Source of the DNA: Desulfovibrio intestinalis
GTDB taxonomy: Bacteria; Desulfobacterota; Desulfovibrionia; Desulfovibrionales; Desulfovibrionaceae
Reading direction: 5' to 3'
NCBI RefSeq assembly: GCF_014202345.1
Contig: NZ_JACHGO010000004.1
Coordinates: forward strand, 310,001 to 374,000
Length of the DNA: 64,000 nt
The notes under the pieces are model-generated. The model searched no databases. It saw nothing but the letters and a program-made list of their open reading frames with translations, and had not been told where the DNA came from. A program made the translations under genes and the position numbers. Positions 1 to 9,521 of this stretch are shown here, one piece after another; position 1 is the stretch's first letter; every line of letters starts with the position of its first letter.

Positions 1-80
1 GGGCCCTGGCTCCAGACAAAGCAGCCCGCCATTGAAGTGGCCCCTGCATCATGATGGGCAACTGATCCGCCGTAATGCGA

Positions 81-132
81 CAGGCCCGTTGCCACACCTG
101 ATGGGGCGGCAACGGGCCTGCTTGTTCTGTTC
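81..132 (+). terminator. Rho-independent terminator of a gene left of the window
   Basis: Arms at 81-93 and 108-120 pair perfectly over 13 bp and a T-rich tail follows. It faces rightward, so it most likely ends a plus-strand gene that lies outside the window. Bases 1-80 show no gene I can support. Confidence 0.6.
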
Positions 133-153
133 AATAAAGCTATTTGGCCGTTG

Positions 154-183
154 CTGGAACATTTCAAAGCAGAAATGTTCCAG
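154..183 (-). terminator. Stem-loop just past the chemoreceptor stop
   Basis: A 12-bp perfect stem (154-165 with 172-183) with a 6-nt loop sits 6 bp beyond the stop codon of the minus-strand chemoreceptor gene. It lacks a strong T tail, so it may be a weak terminator or an mRNA 3'-end stabiliser. Confidence 0.45.
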
Positions 184-189
184 TTAAGC

Positions 190-2205
190 CTATGACCTTT
201 TCAGTTGATCCACAATGGCCCGCAAATCGCCAGACATGGCCGCGAGCTGCTGAATAGCCTGTGCGGATTCTGCCTGGCCCTTTGAGGTTTCATCTGTAAT
301 TCTTGTAACTTCTTCAATGGCCTGAGATATCTGCTCTGAAGCCGCCGACTGCTCTTCAGCCGCCGTGGCTATGGACTGCGCCTGATCCGCGTTGTCCCTG
401 GCGTAGGAGAGAATATTGTCAAGCGCTGCCCCCGAATCCCGCGACAGGCCCGTGGTTGTGCCCACCGCGTCCACTGCGGCGTCCATAGAACGGATGCTTT
501 TTTGCGCGGCCACCTGAATGGCTGAAATGTTCTCTCCCACTTCCTTTGTGGCGCCGATGGTTTTTTCGGCCAGCTTGCGAACCTCGTCAGCAACCACGGC
601 AAAACCGCGCCCGGCATCACCAGCGCGGGCCGCTTCAATGGCAGCGTTGAGCGCCAGCAGGTTGGTCTGGTCAGCGATGTCGTTGATGACATCCATAATG
701 GCTCCGATGCTGTTGGCCTGACGCCCCAGCTCCGTGAGATCATCCTTCATTGCAAGACTTTGCTCCTGCACATGGTTGACCGAGGTGATGACCTGACGCA
801 CAAGGTCAGCGCCACGCCCGGCCTCGTTTTGCGTATTTACGGCATTGGTTGCGGCATCGCCGGAATTGCGCGCCACCTCCACCACAGACACGCTCATCTG
901 CTCCATGCTGGTGGCTGTTTCGGCCATGCGCTGTTGCTGTACTGCAGCGGATCTGGATATCTGCTCCGACTGGGCGGCCAGCTCTTCGGTACTTGAGGCT
1001 ATGCGCTCCACCACGCCCTCAATTTGTGAGGCCGCCTGAAGAATACCGCGCTGGGTGGCCAGCTCGGCCTCCTTGCGGGCCTCTTCGGCTTCGCTCACGG
1101 CCTTGCGTGCACGTTCTGCTTCCTGAATGGCAAGTTTTTCTTTTTCTTCCGTGGTGGTTATCATTTCCTTCAGTCTGTTCACCATCGTACGCAAAGCGTC
1201 GGCCAGCACGCCAACTTCGTCCCTGCTTCTGACATCCAGATTTTCATCAAGCTTTCCTTCAGATATGGAAGCAGCAAAGCCCACGCACTTGCCAAGAGGC
1301 CTGAAAATCAGGCGGGAGACCAGAAAATTTACCATAAGGGCTGAAAGCACCAGGGCAACCACTGCAGCTATGGAGCTGTGCAGCAGGTTTTTATCCGAAT
1401 CCTGATGAATGACGTCCACGTCTTCGTAGGTCCACACCTTCCAGTCCAGCCCGTCAATAACGTAAAGGCTGCCCTCGTACTGCTTGTTGGTGTGGGTGAA
1501 GAATATTCTGCTGTTGGTGCGCTGATTGCGGTATTTATCCAGCCCAGGGATTTCTTCCCACAGGCTTTTGCCAATGCGCTTCTCATTGCTGTTGGCCATG
1601 ACGTAGCCATCGGCGCGGGTCAGAAAGACATTCTTGAAATCCAGCACGCCATTGGCGAATTGGGTGATGTCCGTCAAACCCAGGTTGATGCACAGCGTGC
1701 CTATCACGTTACCGTTGTCCATTATGGGTACGCCCACGGCCATAACAGTGGCCCCGATGGACGAGGTGTAAGGCGTGGTGACAACGCGCTTTTCACCGCC
1801 AAAAAGGCGCTTGTACCATTCACGGCCAAGGCTTTTGGCGTTAAAGTTCTGGATCATGCCCTTGTTATTATGTGTTTCGCCATTTTCAAGGCAATAATAG
1901 GCTTCAACAAGCTTTGTCTGCTGCAACAACTGGATAAGCACATTCCTGCGGTATTCATACCGGTCTTCACCAGTAACGCCCACAGGGTTGGCCAGCATTT
2001 TGGCTGACAGTTCCAGCATGTTGAAATACACGTCCATTTTTTCGGCAACGGCCTTGCCCACTGACCGTGAAATGGTGTCCAGCTGCTCGATTTTGGCGTC
2101 GTTGGATGACGAACTGAAGCTTCTGTACGAATTGACCGTCATGGCCAGAATAACCAACGAAAAGAATGCGAAAACACTTAAAACTATCTTACTTTTTGCG
2201 CTCAT
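190..2205 (-). CDS. Methyl-accepting chemotaxis protein, dCache sensor
   Basis: Inner-membrane chemoreceptor of 671 aa that passes ligand binding to CheA/CheW. The sequence shows an N-terminal membrane segment (about 7-27), a periplasmic dCache-like sensor region (about 35-275), a second membrane segment (about 280-300), a HAMP linker (about 302-355), a long coiled coil, and the conserved signalling hairpin tip with [18 protein letters not shown] near residues 520-545. The start is supported by AAGGAA upstream. The C-terminus (QLKRS) has no CheR-binding pentapeptide. The ligand cannot be read from the sequence; dCache domains commonly bind amino acids or small organic acids. It is transcribed divergently from the sigma-54 activator across an AT-rich gap and appears monocistronic. 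Confidence 0.93.
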   Translation of the reverse strand: MSAKSKIVLSVFAFFSLVILAMTVNSYRSFSSSSNDAKIEQLDTISRSVGKAVAEKMDVYFNMLELSAKMLANPVGVTGEDRYEYRRNVLIQLLQQTKLVEAYYCLENGETHNNKGMIQNFNAKSLGREWYKRLFGGEKRVVTTPYTSSIGATVMAVGVPIMDNGNVIGTLCINLGLTDITQFANGVLDFKNVFLTRADGYVMANSNEKRIGKSLWEEIPGLDKYRNQRTNSRIFFTHTNKQYEGSLYVIDGLDWKVWTYEDVDVIHQDSDKNLLHSSIAAVVALVLSALMVNFLVSRLIFRPLGKCVGFAASISEGKLDENLDVRSRDEVGVLADALRTMVNRLKEMITTTEEKEKLAIQEAERARKAVSEAEEARKEAELATQRGILQAASQIEGVVERIASSTEELAAQSEQISRSAAVQQQRMAETATSMEQMSVSVVEVARNSGDAATNAVNTQNEAGRGADLVRQVITSVNHVQEQSLAMKDDLTELGRQANSIGAIMDVINDIADQTNLLALNAAIEAARAGDAGRGFAVVADEVRKLAEKTIGATKEVGENISAIQVAAQKSIRSMDAAVDAVGTTTGLSRDSGAALDNILSYARDNADQAQSIATAAEEQSAASEQISQAIEEVTRITDETSKGQAESAQAIQQLAAMSGDLRAIVDQLKRS

Positions 2206-2844
2206 GACGACGTCACATTCCTTGGTGTAAAAAAATGACGAGACAACCTATTGCCAATCAACGGTTGTTGAAAAGAACATGTTTGATAAAGGGGAAGTTT
2301 TCAGTTTCAAAAAACTAATATCATATTACTAATAAGTAAAGACACAATATCAAGTTGCAAAAATGCAACAACGCAATTAGAAACACTTTTATTTATTATA
2401 TCTGCATATAATTTTCTCACACTGCAATCATACAACATTATTCAATATATAATATTAACAATATAACACTATACAGTACAATTTTACCGGAAATATAGCC
2501 TGCCTATTCTTCAAAATACTATTTTCTGCATCATTTTCCATACAATACATTGCAAAAACAGCCGTTTGACATATGAGAACTATAGATCACAAAAGAATTT
2601 GAAATTAACATCCAAATATGACAGAACCAATATAACGCGCTACAAGCTTGATAAAGTTTCACTAAATTCAAGGAAGATGTATCTCGCGGCTGCACCGGAG
2701 AGGTGCGGCCCCGTTTTCCCCCAACAACGCACTGTTTCAGGCACATTAAAGGCTGTGGGGCGCACCGCCGCCAACCTTCGTTTTATTCAGGCCAGCATCG
2801 GCCCAACGATCTCCCAATCCGCCACCACAGCACAGGTAAAATCC
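2206..2844. other. AT-rich divergent intergenic region
   Basis: About 640 bp between the divergent chemoreceptor and sigma-54 activator genes. The part from about 2280 to 2670 is much richer in A+T than the flanking genes and should hold both promoters. An open frame upstream of 2845 continues back to 2566, but its translation looks non-coding, so I treat it as leader. I could not identify a specific operator. Confidence 0.5.
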
Positions 2845-4569
2845 ATGCCCGCACTGCCCGAAGAAAGCATGCTTGTCGAACAGGTCATGCATGACAACCC
2901 GGAAACCCTGACGCCTGAACACAGGCTCAAGGATGCCCTGCCAGTTTACGAGCGGCACGGGGTCAACTGCGTGCCCATTCTGGACACAGATAAAAAGGTT
3001 CGCGGTATTTTGACCATATTTCGCCTTGTGCAGGCCATACGGCAGGGAAAATCCTTTGAGACCCCTATCGGTGAAGTAATGGATGTAGACCTAGTGAGCA
3101 TCCGCAATGACGCCACGTTTGGCGCCGCATGCAGCTTGCCCATAGACAGAATGCTTGTTCTCGACCACGAGGACAAACTGGTAGGTGTACTTACCAAGAA
3201 AGACCTTATCCACAAGATATACAACGCCTTCTGTAGCGCAGATTACCATAACAGAGAGCTGGACGCAGTCATCAACTGCGCTACTGACGGGATCATGATC
3301 TTCGATCAGGAAGGTGTTCCCCTGTACACCAATGATAAAATCCGCTCCTTGCTGCCAGACTGCGACAACCTGCGCAAGCCGGATTCTCCTGCCATGATGG
3401 CTGTGGCCGATTTGCTCAAAAAAACCATGTCCTCACGCAAGGCGGGCAGCACTCTTTTGGAGAACTGCAGCGGCAAGCAGGTCGTCTTTACCATCACCCC
3501 CATATTCGACGCCGACCAGCGGCCTTTTCGCTGCGTACTTTCTGCGCAGGACATGACCGAAATCACACGGTTGCAGGAAGAGGCAGAAAACAGCCGCCGC
3601 AAGCTGGCGGCCTTTCAGGAAGCCAGCCTCAAGGGCACAAAAATCATTGCCCACAACCCTGCCATGCTGCGCCTGCTTGACGAAGCGGCCCGCCTGGGCG
3701 GCGTGGATTCCACCGTGCTCATCACCGGGGAAACCGGCGCGGGCAAAGAGGTTGTAGCCATGAACATTCACAACCACAGCAAGCGCCGCCACGGCCCTCT
3801 GGTGCAGATCAACTGCGGCACCATTCCGCATCACCTTCAGGAAGCAGAGCTGTTCGGCTACGAAAAAGGCAGTTTTACCGGGGCCAACGCCAGCCGGGCG
3901 GGCATGCTCGAAGTCGCTCATGAAGGCACGCTTATGCTGGATGAAGTGGGCGAAATGGATATGGCCCTCCAGGTCAAACTGCTGCGAGCCCTTCAGGAAG
4001 GGGTTATCTACCGCATAGGCGGGCGCAAGCCAGTCAGGCTCGATGTGCGCATCATTGCCATGACCAACCGCGACCTGCTCAAAATGGTGCGCGAGAATAC
4101 CTTTCGCGAAGATCTTTACTACCGCCTCAATGTCATCCCCCTTTCAGTACCGCCCCTGCGCCAGCGGCGCGAAGACATTCTGCCTCTGGCAAGGCATTTT
4201 CTTTCCTGCTTCGGTAAAAAGTATTCCTGCCACTGCCACACGAATCCTCAGGAAGAAGAAATACTGCTTCGGTATTCCTGGCCCGGCAATGTGCGGGAGC
4301 TTGCCAATTTTATGGAGCGCCTGACCATTGCAAGCCTTTCACTCGGCAACCGAGAGCTGGTATGGGAAAGTTTTGCCCGTCAGGAAGGCCAGCCTGCGCC
4401 GCCCAGAAACGCCACCATGCGTGAACAGATGCAACATTTTGAAAAACAGTGCATTGAAAACGCGCTGCGCAATGCGCCAAGCATCAGGGGGGCGGCCCGC
4501 GATCTCAGTGTTTCGCACGCTACGCTTCTGCGGAAAATGCGGGAATATGACATCGTGGTTCAAAACTAA
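2845..4569 (+). CDS. Sigma-54-dependent transcriptional activator (CBS-PAS-AAA+-Fis)
   Basis: Bacterial enhancer-binding protein of about 574 aa. Domains in order: a tandem CBS pair (about 5-130), a PAS-like domain (about 140-240), the AAA+ domain with Walker A GETGAGKE, the sigma-54 contact loop in the GSFTGA form, Walker B LMLDEVGEMD, and a C-terminal Fis-type helix-turn-helix. There is no phospho-receiver domain, so control is probably by ligands of the CBS pair (adenine nucleotides in many families) and PAS. The frame is open from 2566, but the first 93 codons are AT-rich and unlike protein; ATG 2845 immediately precedes the first CBS domain and is my chosen start. Its targets are unknown; the symporter operon downstream is a candidate, but I see no convincing -24/-12 promoter there. 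Confidence 0.85.
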   Translation: MPALPEESMLVEQVMHDNPETLTPEHRLKDALPVYERHGVNCVPILDTDKKVRGILTIFRLVQAIRQGKSFETPIGEVMDVDLVSIRNDATFGAACSLPIDRMLVLDHEDKLVGVLTKKDLIHKIYNAFCSADYHNRELDAVINCATDGIMIFDQEGVPLYTNDKIRSLLPDCDNLRKPDSPAMMAVADLLKKTMSSRKAGSTLLENCSGKQVVFTITPIFDADQRPFRCVLSAQDMTEITRLQEEAENSRRKLAAFQEASLKGTKIIAHNPAMLRLLDEAARLGGVDSTVLITGETGAGKEVVAMNIHNHSKRRHGPLVQINCGTIPHHLQEAELFGYEKGSFTGANASRAGMLEVAHEGTLMLDEVGEMDMALQVKLLRALQEGVIYRIGGRKPVRLDVRIIAMTNRDLLKMVRENTFREDLYYRLNVIPLSVPPLRQRREDILPLARHFLSCFGKKYSCHCHTNPQEEEILLRYSWPGNVRELANFMERLTIASLSLGNRELVWESFARQEGQPAPPRNATMREQMQHFEKQCIENALRNAPSIRGAARDLSVSHATLLRKMREYDIVVQN

Positions 4570-4629
4570 ACCATTATCCGATACGGCCAGTCCTGATTCC
4601 GCCAATCAGCCGCCAACAGCGGCATAAAG

Positions 4630-4681
4630 GGGCTAGTGGTTCAAAATCAAACCATATGGTTTGATTTTGAACCACTAGCCC
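4630..4681. repeat. Perfect 52-bp palindrome
   Basis: Every base pairs with its partner around the centre between 4655 and 4656, so there is no loop. The left half (4636-4655) is also a near copy of 4555-4574, the last codons and stop of the upstream activator gene: 18 of 20 bases match, differing only by a CT/TC swap. A T-rich tail follows (cttgtctttt), so it could act as a terminator, but a loop-free dyad of this size could also be an operator or a mobile palindromic unit. Confidence 0.8.
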
Positions 4682-4947
4682 TTGTCTTTTGCTGTCCATA
4701 ACTGCAAAAAAATATCAATAAATCATAGCATGTTATAAAACTGCACAAGCGTCCTCAACTGGCCTCGCGCTTCAGGCATGCACCGGAGCATACTACGATA
4801 ACAGGCTACAATAATTAGAAGAACTTTTTGGAACAATGTTTGCTAATTACAGAATTTCCTCACCGGCATATGAGCGGGGAATACCAGAGATTCCAACTGT
4901 CGCCAGCGGTGATGGCGCACGTCTCTGGAGGGAGAAGAGAGGGCTTA

Positions 4948-5104
4948 GGGCATTTCTACCTTGAAATGTTCAGGTGGCTGCGTGAGCAGACGCCCGCCGT
5001 GGAGGTATAAGCGCAACTTCAGCTATTTAGTTGCGCGGTTAAACGCCGTAACGAGCGTGTCTTAAACTTTAAGAATACATATTCTCAAAGTTTATCTGCT
5101 CTAG
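4948..5104 (-). repeat. Dispersed hairpin repeat, copy A (full length)
   Basis: Read on the minus strand it begins CTAGAGCAGATAAAC, continues through a stem-loop of the form CTTTGAGAAT...ATTCTTAAAG, a conserved segment reading CACGCTCG and GTCTGCTCACGCAGCCA, and ends in a palindrome close to CATTTCAAGGTAGAAATG. It matches copies at 19019-19126 and 41180-41323. Confidence 0.75.
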
Positions 5105-5123
5105 AAGGCCTGTTGTCACATAT

Positions 5124-5157
5124 GACTGTCCGGCATGGGGCAACATGCCGGACAGTC
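5124..5157. promoter_or_regulatory. Inverted repeat upstream of the symporter operon
   Basis: Arms of 14 bp (gactgtccggcatg and its complement) are separated by 6 nt. No T tail follows, so an operator or leader hairpin is as likely as a terminator. It overlaps by a few bases a GTCA-N4-TGAC dyad at 5115-5126 that resembles CRP/FNR-family half-sites; this resemblance is weak. Confidence 0.4.
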
Positions 5158-5379
5158 GTGACTGAAAATTGAAGAAACGCCGCTGCAAAACAGGCGGCCA
5201 TGCGTGCAGGCGTAAAAACTCTGGATAAGTTTCGCGTTACGGCTGCAGCTCCGCAGTAAGCAAGGATTGTTGGCGTCAACTGTTCGGGTGTTGCCGCACG
5301 CCGTTTCGCGCTGCTACGGCATTTCAGCGAAACAGGCGCGGCGAAAGCAAAACGCCCTTGAAAAATATGAGGAGTAATC

Positions 5380-6975
5380 ATGTCATCTTCGGCCATTTGG
5401 ATGTTCGGGCTTGCCCTGGCCTATACGCTCTTGCTCATCGTCATGAGTCAGATAGCCAAAAAAAAGGCACAGGCGGGTGAAGATTTTTTTGTGGGCGGGC
5501 GAAAGTTCAGCCGCTGGACTGTGGCCTTCTGCATCACGGGTCTGTTTTCTGGCTCCACCTATATCGCCATTCTTGAACTGTCCTACCTCACGGGCATTTC
5601 TGCCCTTTGGTATGGCGTGGCTGAACTTACCCATGTGCTGATTATTGCACTGGTGCTCATCGGCCCCTTCCGCAAACGCATGATGGTCACGATTTCCGGC
5701 CTGATTGGCGACAAGTACGGCAGAGCCGCCAAGGGCATCGCCGGGGGCATCACGGCCATTACCTTTCCCATGTGGTCGGTGGCCACGGCGCTGGCCTTCG
5801 CCTCGTGCATCAACGCCATCACAGGCATGGACATGCTGCTCTCCGTAGTGCTCACGGCCGCACTCATGTATGTCTTTCTCAGCGCAGGCGGCATGTGGTC
5901 GGTGGCCATGACGCAGACCGCCAACTTCTTTGTTTTCATGATAATGTTCGCAGTGGCCATCTATGCCATTGCGGTCAATCCCGGCTTCGGCGCGGTGGCC
6001 GAACTGCTGACCCAGGACGCCAAGTACGGCAACCTTACCAGCGTTGGCCTGCAAACCATCCTGGCATGGTTCGGCACCTTCCTCATCAACGTGCTGCTGG
6101 CCCAGGCCGCTTTTCAGATGGCACTTTCGTGCAAGACCGCTGACGAGGGCCGCAAGGGTCTGCTTATCGCCAGTGGTTTCAACGTTATCTTCATAGCTAT
6201 GGGCGTACTTGTGGGCGCAGCTGCGGCCATTGCCATGCCGGGCAACGCGCGCGGCCTCGTGGCCGTGCCCAAGTATCTTATGGAAACCCTGCCTGGCCCC
6301 ATGGTTGGCCTGTTCACTCTGGGTATCTGGGCTTGCGCCCTGGGTTGGGGCGCCCCCTGCCAGTTCTCCGGCGCTACCAGCCTTGGACGTGATGTGGGCT
6401 CGGCCATCTGGCCTGATGCCGATGACGCCAAGCTTGTCAAGCTTACCCGCCTTTCACTGCTCGCCCTCACCTGCCTCATGATCCTGTTTGGCTACCTGCG
6501 CTCCGAACAGGCGGCATGGTGGAACATTTTCGCATGGACAGCCCGCAACGGCGCAACTTTCGCTCCGATGGTGGCAGCTCTTTTCTGGAGCGTGGCTACG
6601 CCGCGCGGCGCGCTGACCGCCCTTATCGCCGGCTGCGGCGCAGGTCTTGTATGGAACTGGCTCGGCGGATGGGCCGTAAGCAGCTTTTACCTCAAAATCC
6701 ATCCTGTATGGGTGGCAATGGCTGCCAACATCATCGGCATGACCGCAGTATCCCTGGCAGAAAAGGGATGGGACTTCATCAGTCCCTCCGGCAGCATCAA
6801 AATACTGCGCAACATATCGGTATTGCTTGCCATTGCACTATGCGTAGCCCTCATGGCTGCCGGTACATGGTTCTACCAGACTGGCCTTTGGGGCATGACG
6901 GCCTTCCTGACTGTCCTCTGCGCCTGGGTCGCCCTTATTTTCAGTACAGAACGCAAAAAAACCACTACGATATAA
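5380..6975 (+). CDS. Sodium:solute symporter family protein
   Basis: Inner-membrane protein of 531 aa with about 13 hydrophobic segments spread along its length, typical of the sodium:solute symporter (SSS) family that imports organic solutes with Na+. The N-terminal region (AGEDFFVGGRKFSRW) and a following segment, FSGSTYIAILE, resemble the conserved N-terminal SSS sequence. The start is supported by GAGGAG six bases upstream. The substrate is not evident. The OsmC-family gene follows after 12 bp, so the two are probably co-transcribed, and a terminator-like hairpin lies beyond them at 7583-7621. Confidence 0.85.
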   Translation: MSSSAIWMFGLALAYTLLLIVMSQIAKKKAQAGEDFFVGGRKFSRWTVAFCITGLFSGSTYIAILELSYLTGISALWYGVAELTHVLIIALVLIGPFRKRMMVTISGLIGDKYGRAAKGIAGGITAITFPMWSVATALAFASCINAITGMDMLLSVVLTAALMYVFLSAGGMWSVAMTQTANFFVFMIMFAVAIYAIAVNPGFGAVAELLTQDAKYGNLTSVGLQTILAWFGTFLINVLLAQAAFQMALSCKTADEGRKGLLIASGFNVIFIAMGVLVGAAAAIAMPGNARGLVAVPKYLMETLPGPMVGLFTLGIWACALGWGAPCQFSGATSLGRDVGSAIWPDADDAKLVKLTRLSLLALTCLMILFGYLRSEQAAWWNIFAWTARNGATFAPMVAALFWSVATPRGALTALIAGCGAGLVWNWLGGWAVSSFYLKIHPVWVAMAANIIGMTAVSLAEKGWDFISPSGSIKILRNISVLLAIALCVALMAAGTWFYQTGLWGMTAFLTVLCAWVALIFSTERKKTTTI

Positions 6976-6987
6976 GGATTTCTCATC

Positions 6988-7458
6988 ATGCCCAAGATTC
7001 ACGTGGAATGGAAAGGAAACATGACTTTTGAGGGAAAGGATTCCGACGGGCACAGCCTGATCATGGACGCTTCAGCCATTTACGGCGGCAGCAATCAGGG
7101 CGTGCGGCCGATGGAGATGCTGCTCATTTCTATGGCTGGTTGCACCGGAATTGAAGTGGGGCACGCCATGAACAAGATGCGCCTTGAGTACACGAGCTTC
7201 AACATAACCGCCGATGCCGTGCGCCGCGATGAAATCCCCCAGATCTTTACCGAAATCAACGTGGAATACACGGTTGAAGGCCAAGGCATCACCCTGGACA
7301 GGTTTGTGCGCGCTTTTGAGCTTGGTGCAGTGAAATACTGCTCTGTAGCCAGCATGCTCAAGGCGTCCAGCAAGATCAATTACAGCTTCATTCTTAACGG
7401 CCAGCGCCACGCCTACCCTCTGCCCGGAGGACTGGCCGGAGACGAGGCCGAAAGCTAG
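6988..7458 (+). CDS. OsmC family protein
   Basis: Cytoplasmic protein of 156 aa with the OsmC/Ohr fold. The two cysteines expected for thiol-dependent peroxide reduction are present, one in SMAGCTGIEV and one in AVKYCSVASM. The RPMEMLLISMAGC segment is closer to the YhfA/OsmC branch than to Ohr. It follows the symporter gene by 12 bp and probably shares its transcript. The physiological substrate is unknown; organic hydroperoxides are the family's usual substrate. Confidence 0.85.
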   Translation: MPKIHVEWKGNMTFEGKDSDGHSLIMDASAIYGGSNQGVRPMEMLLISMAGCTGIEVGHAMNKMRLEYTSFNITADAVRRDEIPQIFTEINVEYTVEGQGITLDRFVRAFELGAVKYCSVASMLKASSKINYSFILNGQRHAYPLPGGLAGDEAES

Positions 7459-7582
7459 CACCAACAGGCCACTACACCGAAAAGGCGGTGACGCTTCGCC
7501 CGGCGGACTCCCGTCAGGCGGCAGTCAAGCCCCTGCCGCCATAAACATCCGCCAGGATGCAGGCTCCCGCCTTTCCGGACCC

Positions 7583-7621
7583 GCCGCCGCGCCTCTTGCA
7601 ACAGGAAGCGCGGCGGCTTTT
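7583..7621 (+). terminator. Terminator or attenuator before gcvH
   Basis: A GC-rich stem (gccgccgcgc with gcgcggcggc, extended by CTCTTG/CAGGAA) followed by TTTT lies only 28 bp before the gcvH start codon. It could end the symporter-OsmC transcript or attenuate transcription into gcvH. I looked for a glycine riboswitch here and did not see its conserved core. Confidence 0.6.
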
Positions 7622-7648
7622 CACACCGGGCAACCATAAGGAGAAAAT

Positions 7649-8044
7649 ATGACTGACAACACCTTGCCTCAGGACCGTTCCTATACCAGCGAACACATCT
7701 GGCTGCTTGAAGACGACGATGGCTTCATCGTGGGAATTTCAGATTTTGCGCAGGCCCAGCTGCAAGAAGTGGTTTATGTGGACATGCCTGCTGTGGGCGA
7801 CATGCTTGAGGCAGGAAAGGAGTTCGGTTCCGTGGAATCAATGAAATCGGTCAATGCCCTGTTTTCTCCGGTGTCAGGCAAAGTTGCAGCAACCAACGCC
7901 AGCCTTGAGGATCAGCCCGGGCTTGTGAACAGCGACTGTTACGGCCAAGGCTGGATTGTGCGCCTGCGCAAGACCGATGCTCCGCAGACTGCCCCCCTGC
8001 TCTCTGCCGAAGAATACCAGAAATTTCTGGGGTCGCTGGCTTAA
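7649..8044 (+). CDS. gcvH: Glycine cleavage system H protein
   Basis: Lipoyl carrier protein of 131 aa, the usual GcvH length. The lipoylation site is clear: a lysine in GSVESMKSVNALFSPVSGKV, matching the family's ESxK context. GcvH shuttles the aminomethyl group between GcvP, GcvT and Lpd. The start has AAGGAG upstream. It is followed after 39 bp by lpdA, but gcvT and gcvP are not nearby, so either they are elsewhere on the chromosome or this GcvH serves another lipoate-dependent role such as lipoate relay. Confidence 0.93.
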   Translation: MTDNTLPQDRSYTSEHIWLLEDDDGFIVGISDFAQAQLQEVVYVDMPAVGDMLEAGKEFGSVESMKSVNALFSPVSGKVAATNASLEDQPGLVNSDCYGQGWIVRLRKTDAPQTAPLLSAEEYQKFLGSLA

Positions 8045-8083
8045 CCGTTGCGTCTGACGTCACGCGCAGCACGAGGTAACAAC

Positions 8084-9487
8084 ATGCGAAAACTGACTAT
8101 CATCGGCAGCGGCCCCGGCGGGTATACGGCTGCATTCGCAGCGGCCAGAGCCGGGCACAGCGTAACACTTGTAGAAAGCGCGGCCGTGGGCGGCACATGC
8201 CTGCACACGGGCTGCATTCCCACCAAGACCTTCAAAAGCTCGGCCGACACGCTGGAAAAAATCCGCCACGCAGGCAGCCACGCCATCGCTGGCTGCTCCG
8301 GGGCCGCCATCGACATGCCCGCCCTGCTTGCACGCAAGAATAATGTTACCGGCCTGCTGGCGTCCGGACTGGAAAAAACGTGCGCCAGCCTTGGCATCAC
8401 GCTGATGCGCGGACGAGGCAGGATAACAGATTGCCGGGAAGTGGTGGTGACCACACAGGAATGCTCCATGCCTGTAGCAAGCGACAACGTCATTATCGCC
8501 ACGGGCTCACGCCCTCTGGACCTGCCTTCTTTGCCCGCAGATCATAAGTATATCCTGAACAGCGACGATGTACTGCAGCTGGAGCATGTGCCTGCGTCCG
8601 TCGTTATTGTCGGCGGCGGCGTCATCGGCTGCGAAATGGCTTGCATTTTCAGGTCATTCGGCGCAGCCGTCACCGTTATCGAGGGGCAGAGCCGTCTGCT
8701 GCCCATTCCGTCGGTTGATGCAGAAATGAGCAAGCTGCTGCTGCGGGAAATGAAAAAAACGGGGATTCGCGTCGAGCTCGGCAAAACCGTCAGTTCTGCC
8801 GTGACGGAACAGGGTGTTGTAAAACTGGTGACAGGTGCCGCGCGGCCGCAGGATGCCGGGCAGGTTGCTGCGGGCATGCTGGAAGCGGAGGCCGTCTTTG
8901 TCACTGTGGGACGGGAACCCAGAACCCAGGGGCTCGGCCTTGAAGATGCGGGCATAGCCATGACGCCAAGAGGCTGGATCGAGGTGGATGACTGCCTGCA
9001 AACATCCATGCCCGGCGTATATGCCATTGGCGACGTTCTTGGCCCTGAAAAAGTCATGCTGGCCCATATGGCCTCGGCCGAAGCCGAACATGTGGTGGCG
9101 CATCTGGATGCACCCGCGCCCTGCGATTACAGCGTCGTGCCTTCGGCCATCTTTACCACGCCGGAAATCGGCTGCGTGGGGCTTTCGGAAGAACAGGCGG
9201 CGGCCTGCGGTTTGCCAGTTCGCAGCACGCTGCTGCAGGTCAGGGAGCTGGGCAAGGCTCACGCCATGGGTGAAATTGCCGGAGTGTTCAAGCTGGTGAC
9301 CCATGCTGAAAACAACACCATTTTGGGCGCACATCTTTGCGGCCCGCACGCCACTGACCTTGTGGCAGAAGCCGCCCTGGCCATCCGCACAGGTGCAACG
9401 GCTGATGCCGTGGCACACACCATTCACGCTCATCCGACACTGGCGGAAGGTTTTTACGAACTTTGCCACAAGGCCGCACGGCAGTAA
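8084..9487 (+). CDS. lpdA: Dihydrolipoyl dehydrogenase
   Basis: FAD-dependent disulfide oxidoreductase of 467 aa that reoxidises dihydrolipoyl groups with NAD+. Visible features: the FAD-binding GxGxxG motif at the N-terminus (IIGSGPGGYTAAFAA), the redox disulfide GGTCLHTGCIPTK, the NAD-binding motif IVGGGVIGCEMA, and the C-terminal HAHPTLAEGF with the catalytic His-Glu pair. The ATG at 8084 is chosen because GAGGT precedes it and the FAD motif starts directly after. It forms a pair with gcvH and converges on the ferredoxin oxidoreductase operon, with a shared terminator between them. Confidence 0.95.
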   Translation: MRKLTIIGSGPGGYTAAFAAARAGHSVTLVESAAVGGTCLHTGCIPTKTFKSSADTLEKIRHAGSHAIAGCSGAAIDMPALLARKNNVTGLLASGLEKTCASLGITLMRGRGRITDCREVVVTTQECSMPVASDNVIIATGSRPLDLPSLPADHKYILNSDDVLQLEHVPASVVIVGGGVIGCEMACIFRSFGAAVTVIEGQSRLLPIPSVDAEMSKLLLREMKKTGIRVELGKTVSSAVTEQGVVKLVTGAARPQDAGQVAAGMLEAEAVFVTVGREPRTQGLGLEDAGIAMTPRGWIEVDDCLQTSMPGVYAIGDVLGPEKVMLAHMASAEAEHVVAHLDAPAPCDYSVVPSAIFTTPEIGCVGLSEEQAAACGLPVRSTLLQVRELGKAHAMGEIAGVFKLVTHAENNTILGAHLCGPHATDLVAEAALAIRTGATADAVAHTIHAHPTLAEGFYELCHKAARQ

Positions 9488-9521
9488 GCCCAAAGAGCCG
9501 GCGGCCGGATTTCAGACGCGC

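Larger units (their letters stand above)
4570..5379. other. Gene-free region with palindrome, dispersed repeat and inverted repeat
   Basis: 810 bp without a credible gene. It holds a perfect 52-bp palindrome (4630-4681), a full-length dispersed repeat on the minus strand (4948-5104), a small GTCA-N4-TGAC dyad (5115-5126) and a 14-bp-arm inverted repeat (5124-5157) upstream of the symporter gene. Confidence 0.6.

Noticed and set aside
369-1610. Several long frames antisense to the chemoreceptor
   Set aside because: They lie fully inside a well-supported gene and their translations are typical shadows of GC-rich codons.
2566-2844. N-terminal extension of the sigma-54 activator
   Set aside because: AT-rich sequence with no family likeness; ATG 2845 begins right at the CBS domain.
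4828-5010. 60-codon frame downstream of the activator
   Set aside because: Its 3' half is the dispersed repeat; no Shine-Dalgarno or homology.
7459-7648. Glycine riboswitch before gcvH
   Set aside because: The conserved glycine aptamer core is not visible; only a terminator-like hairpin is.
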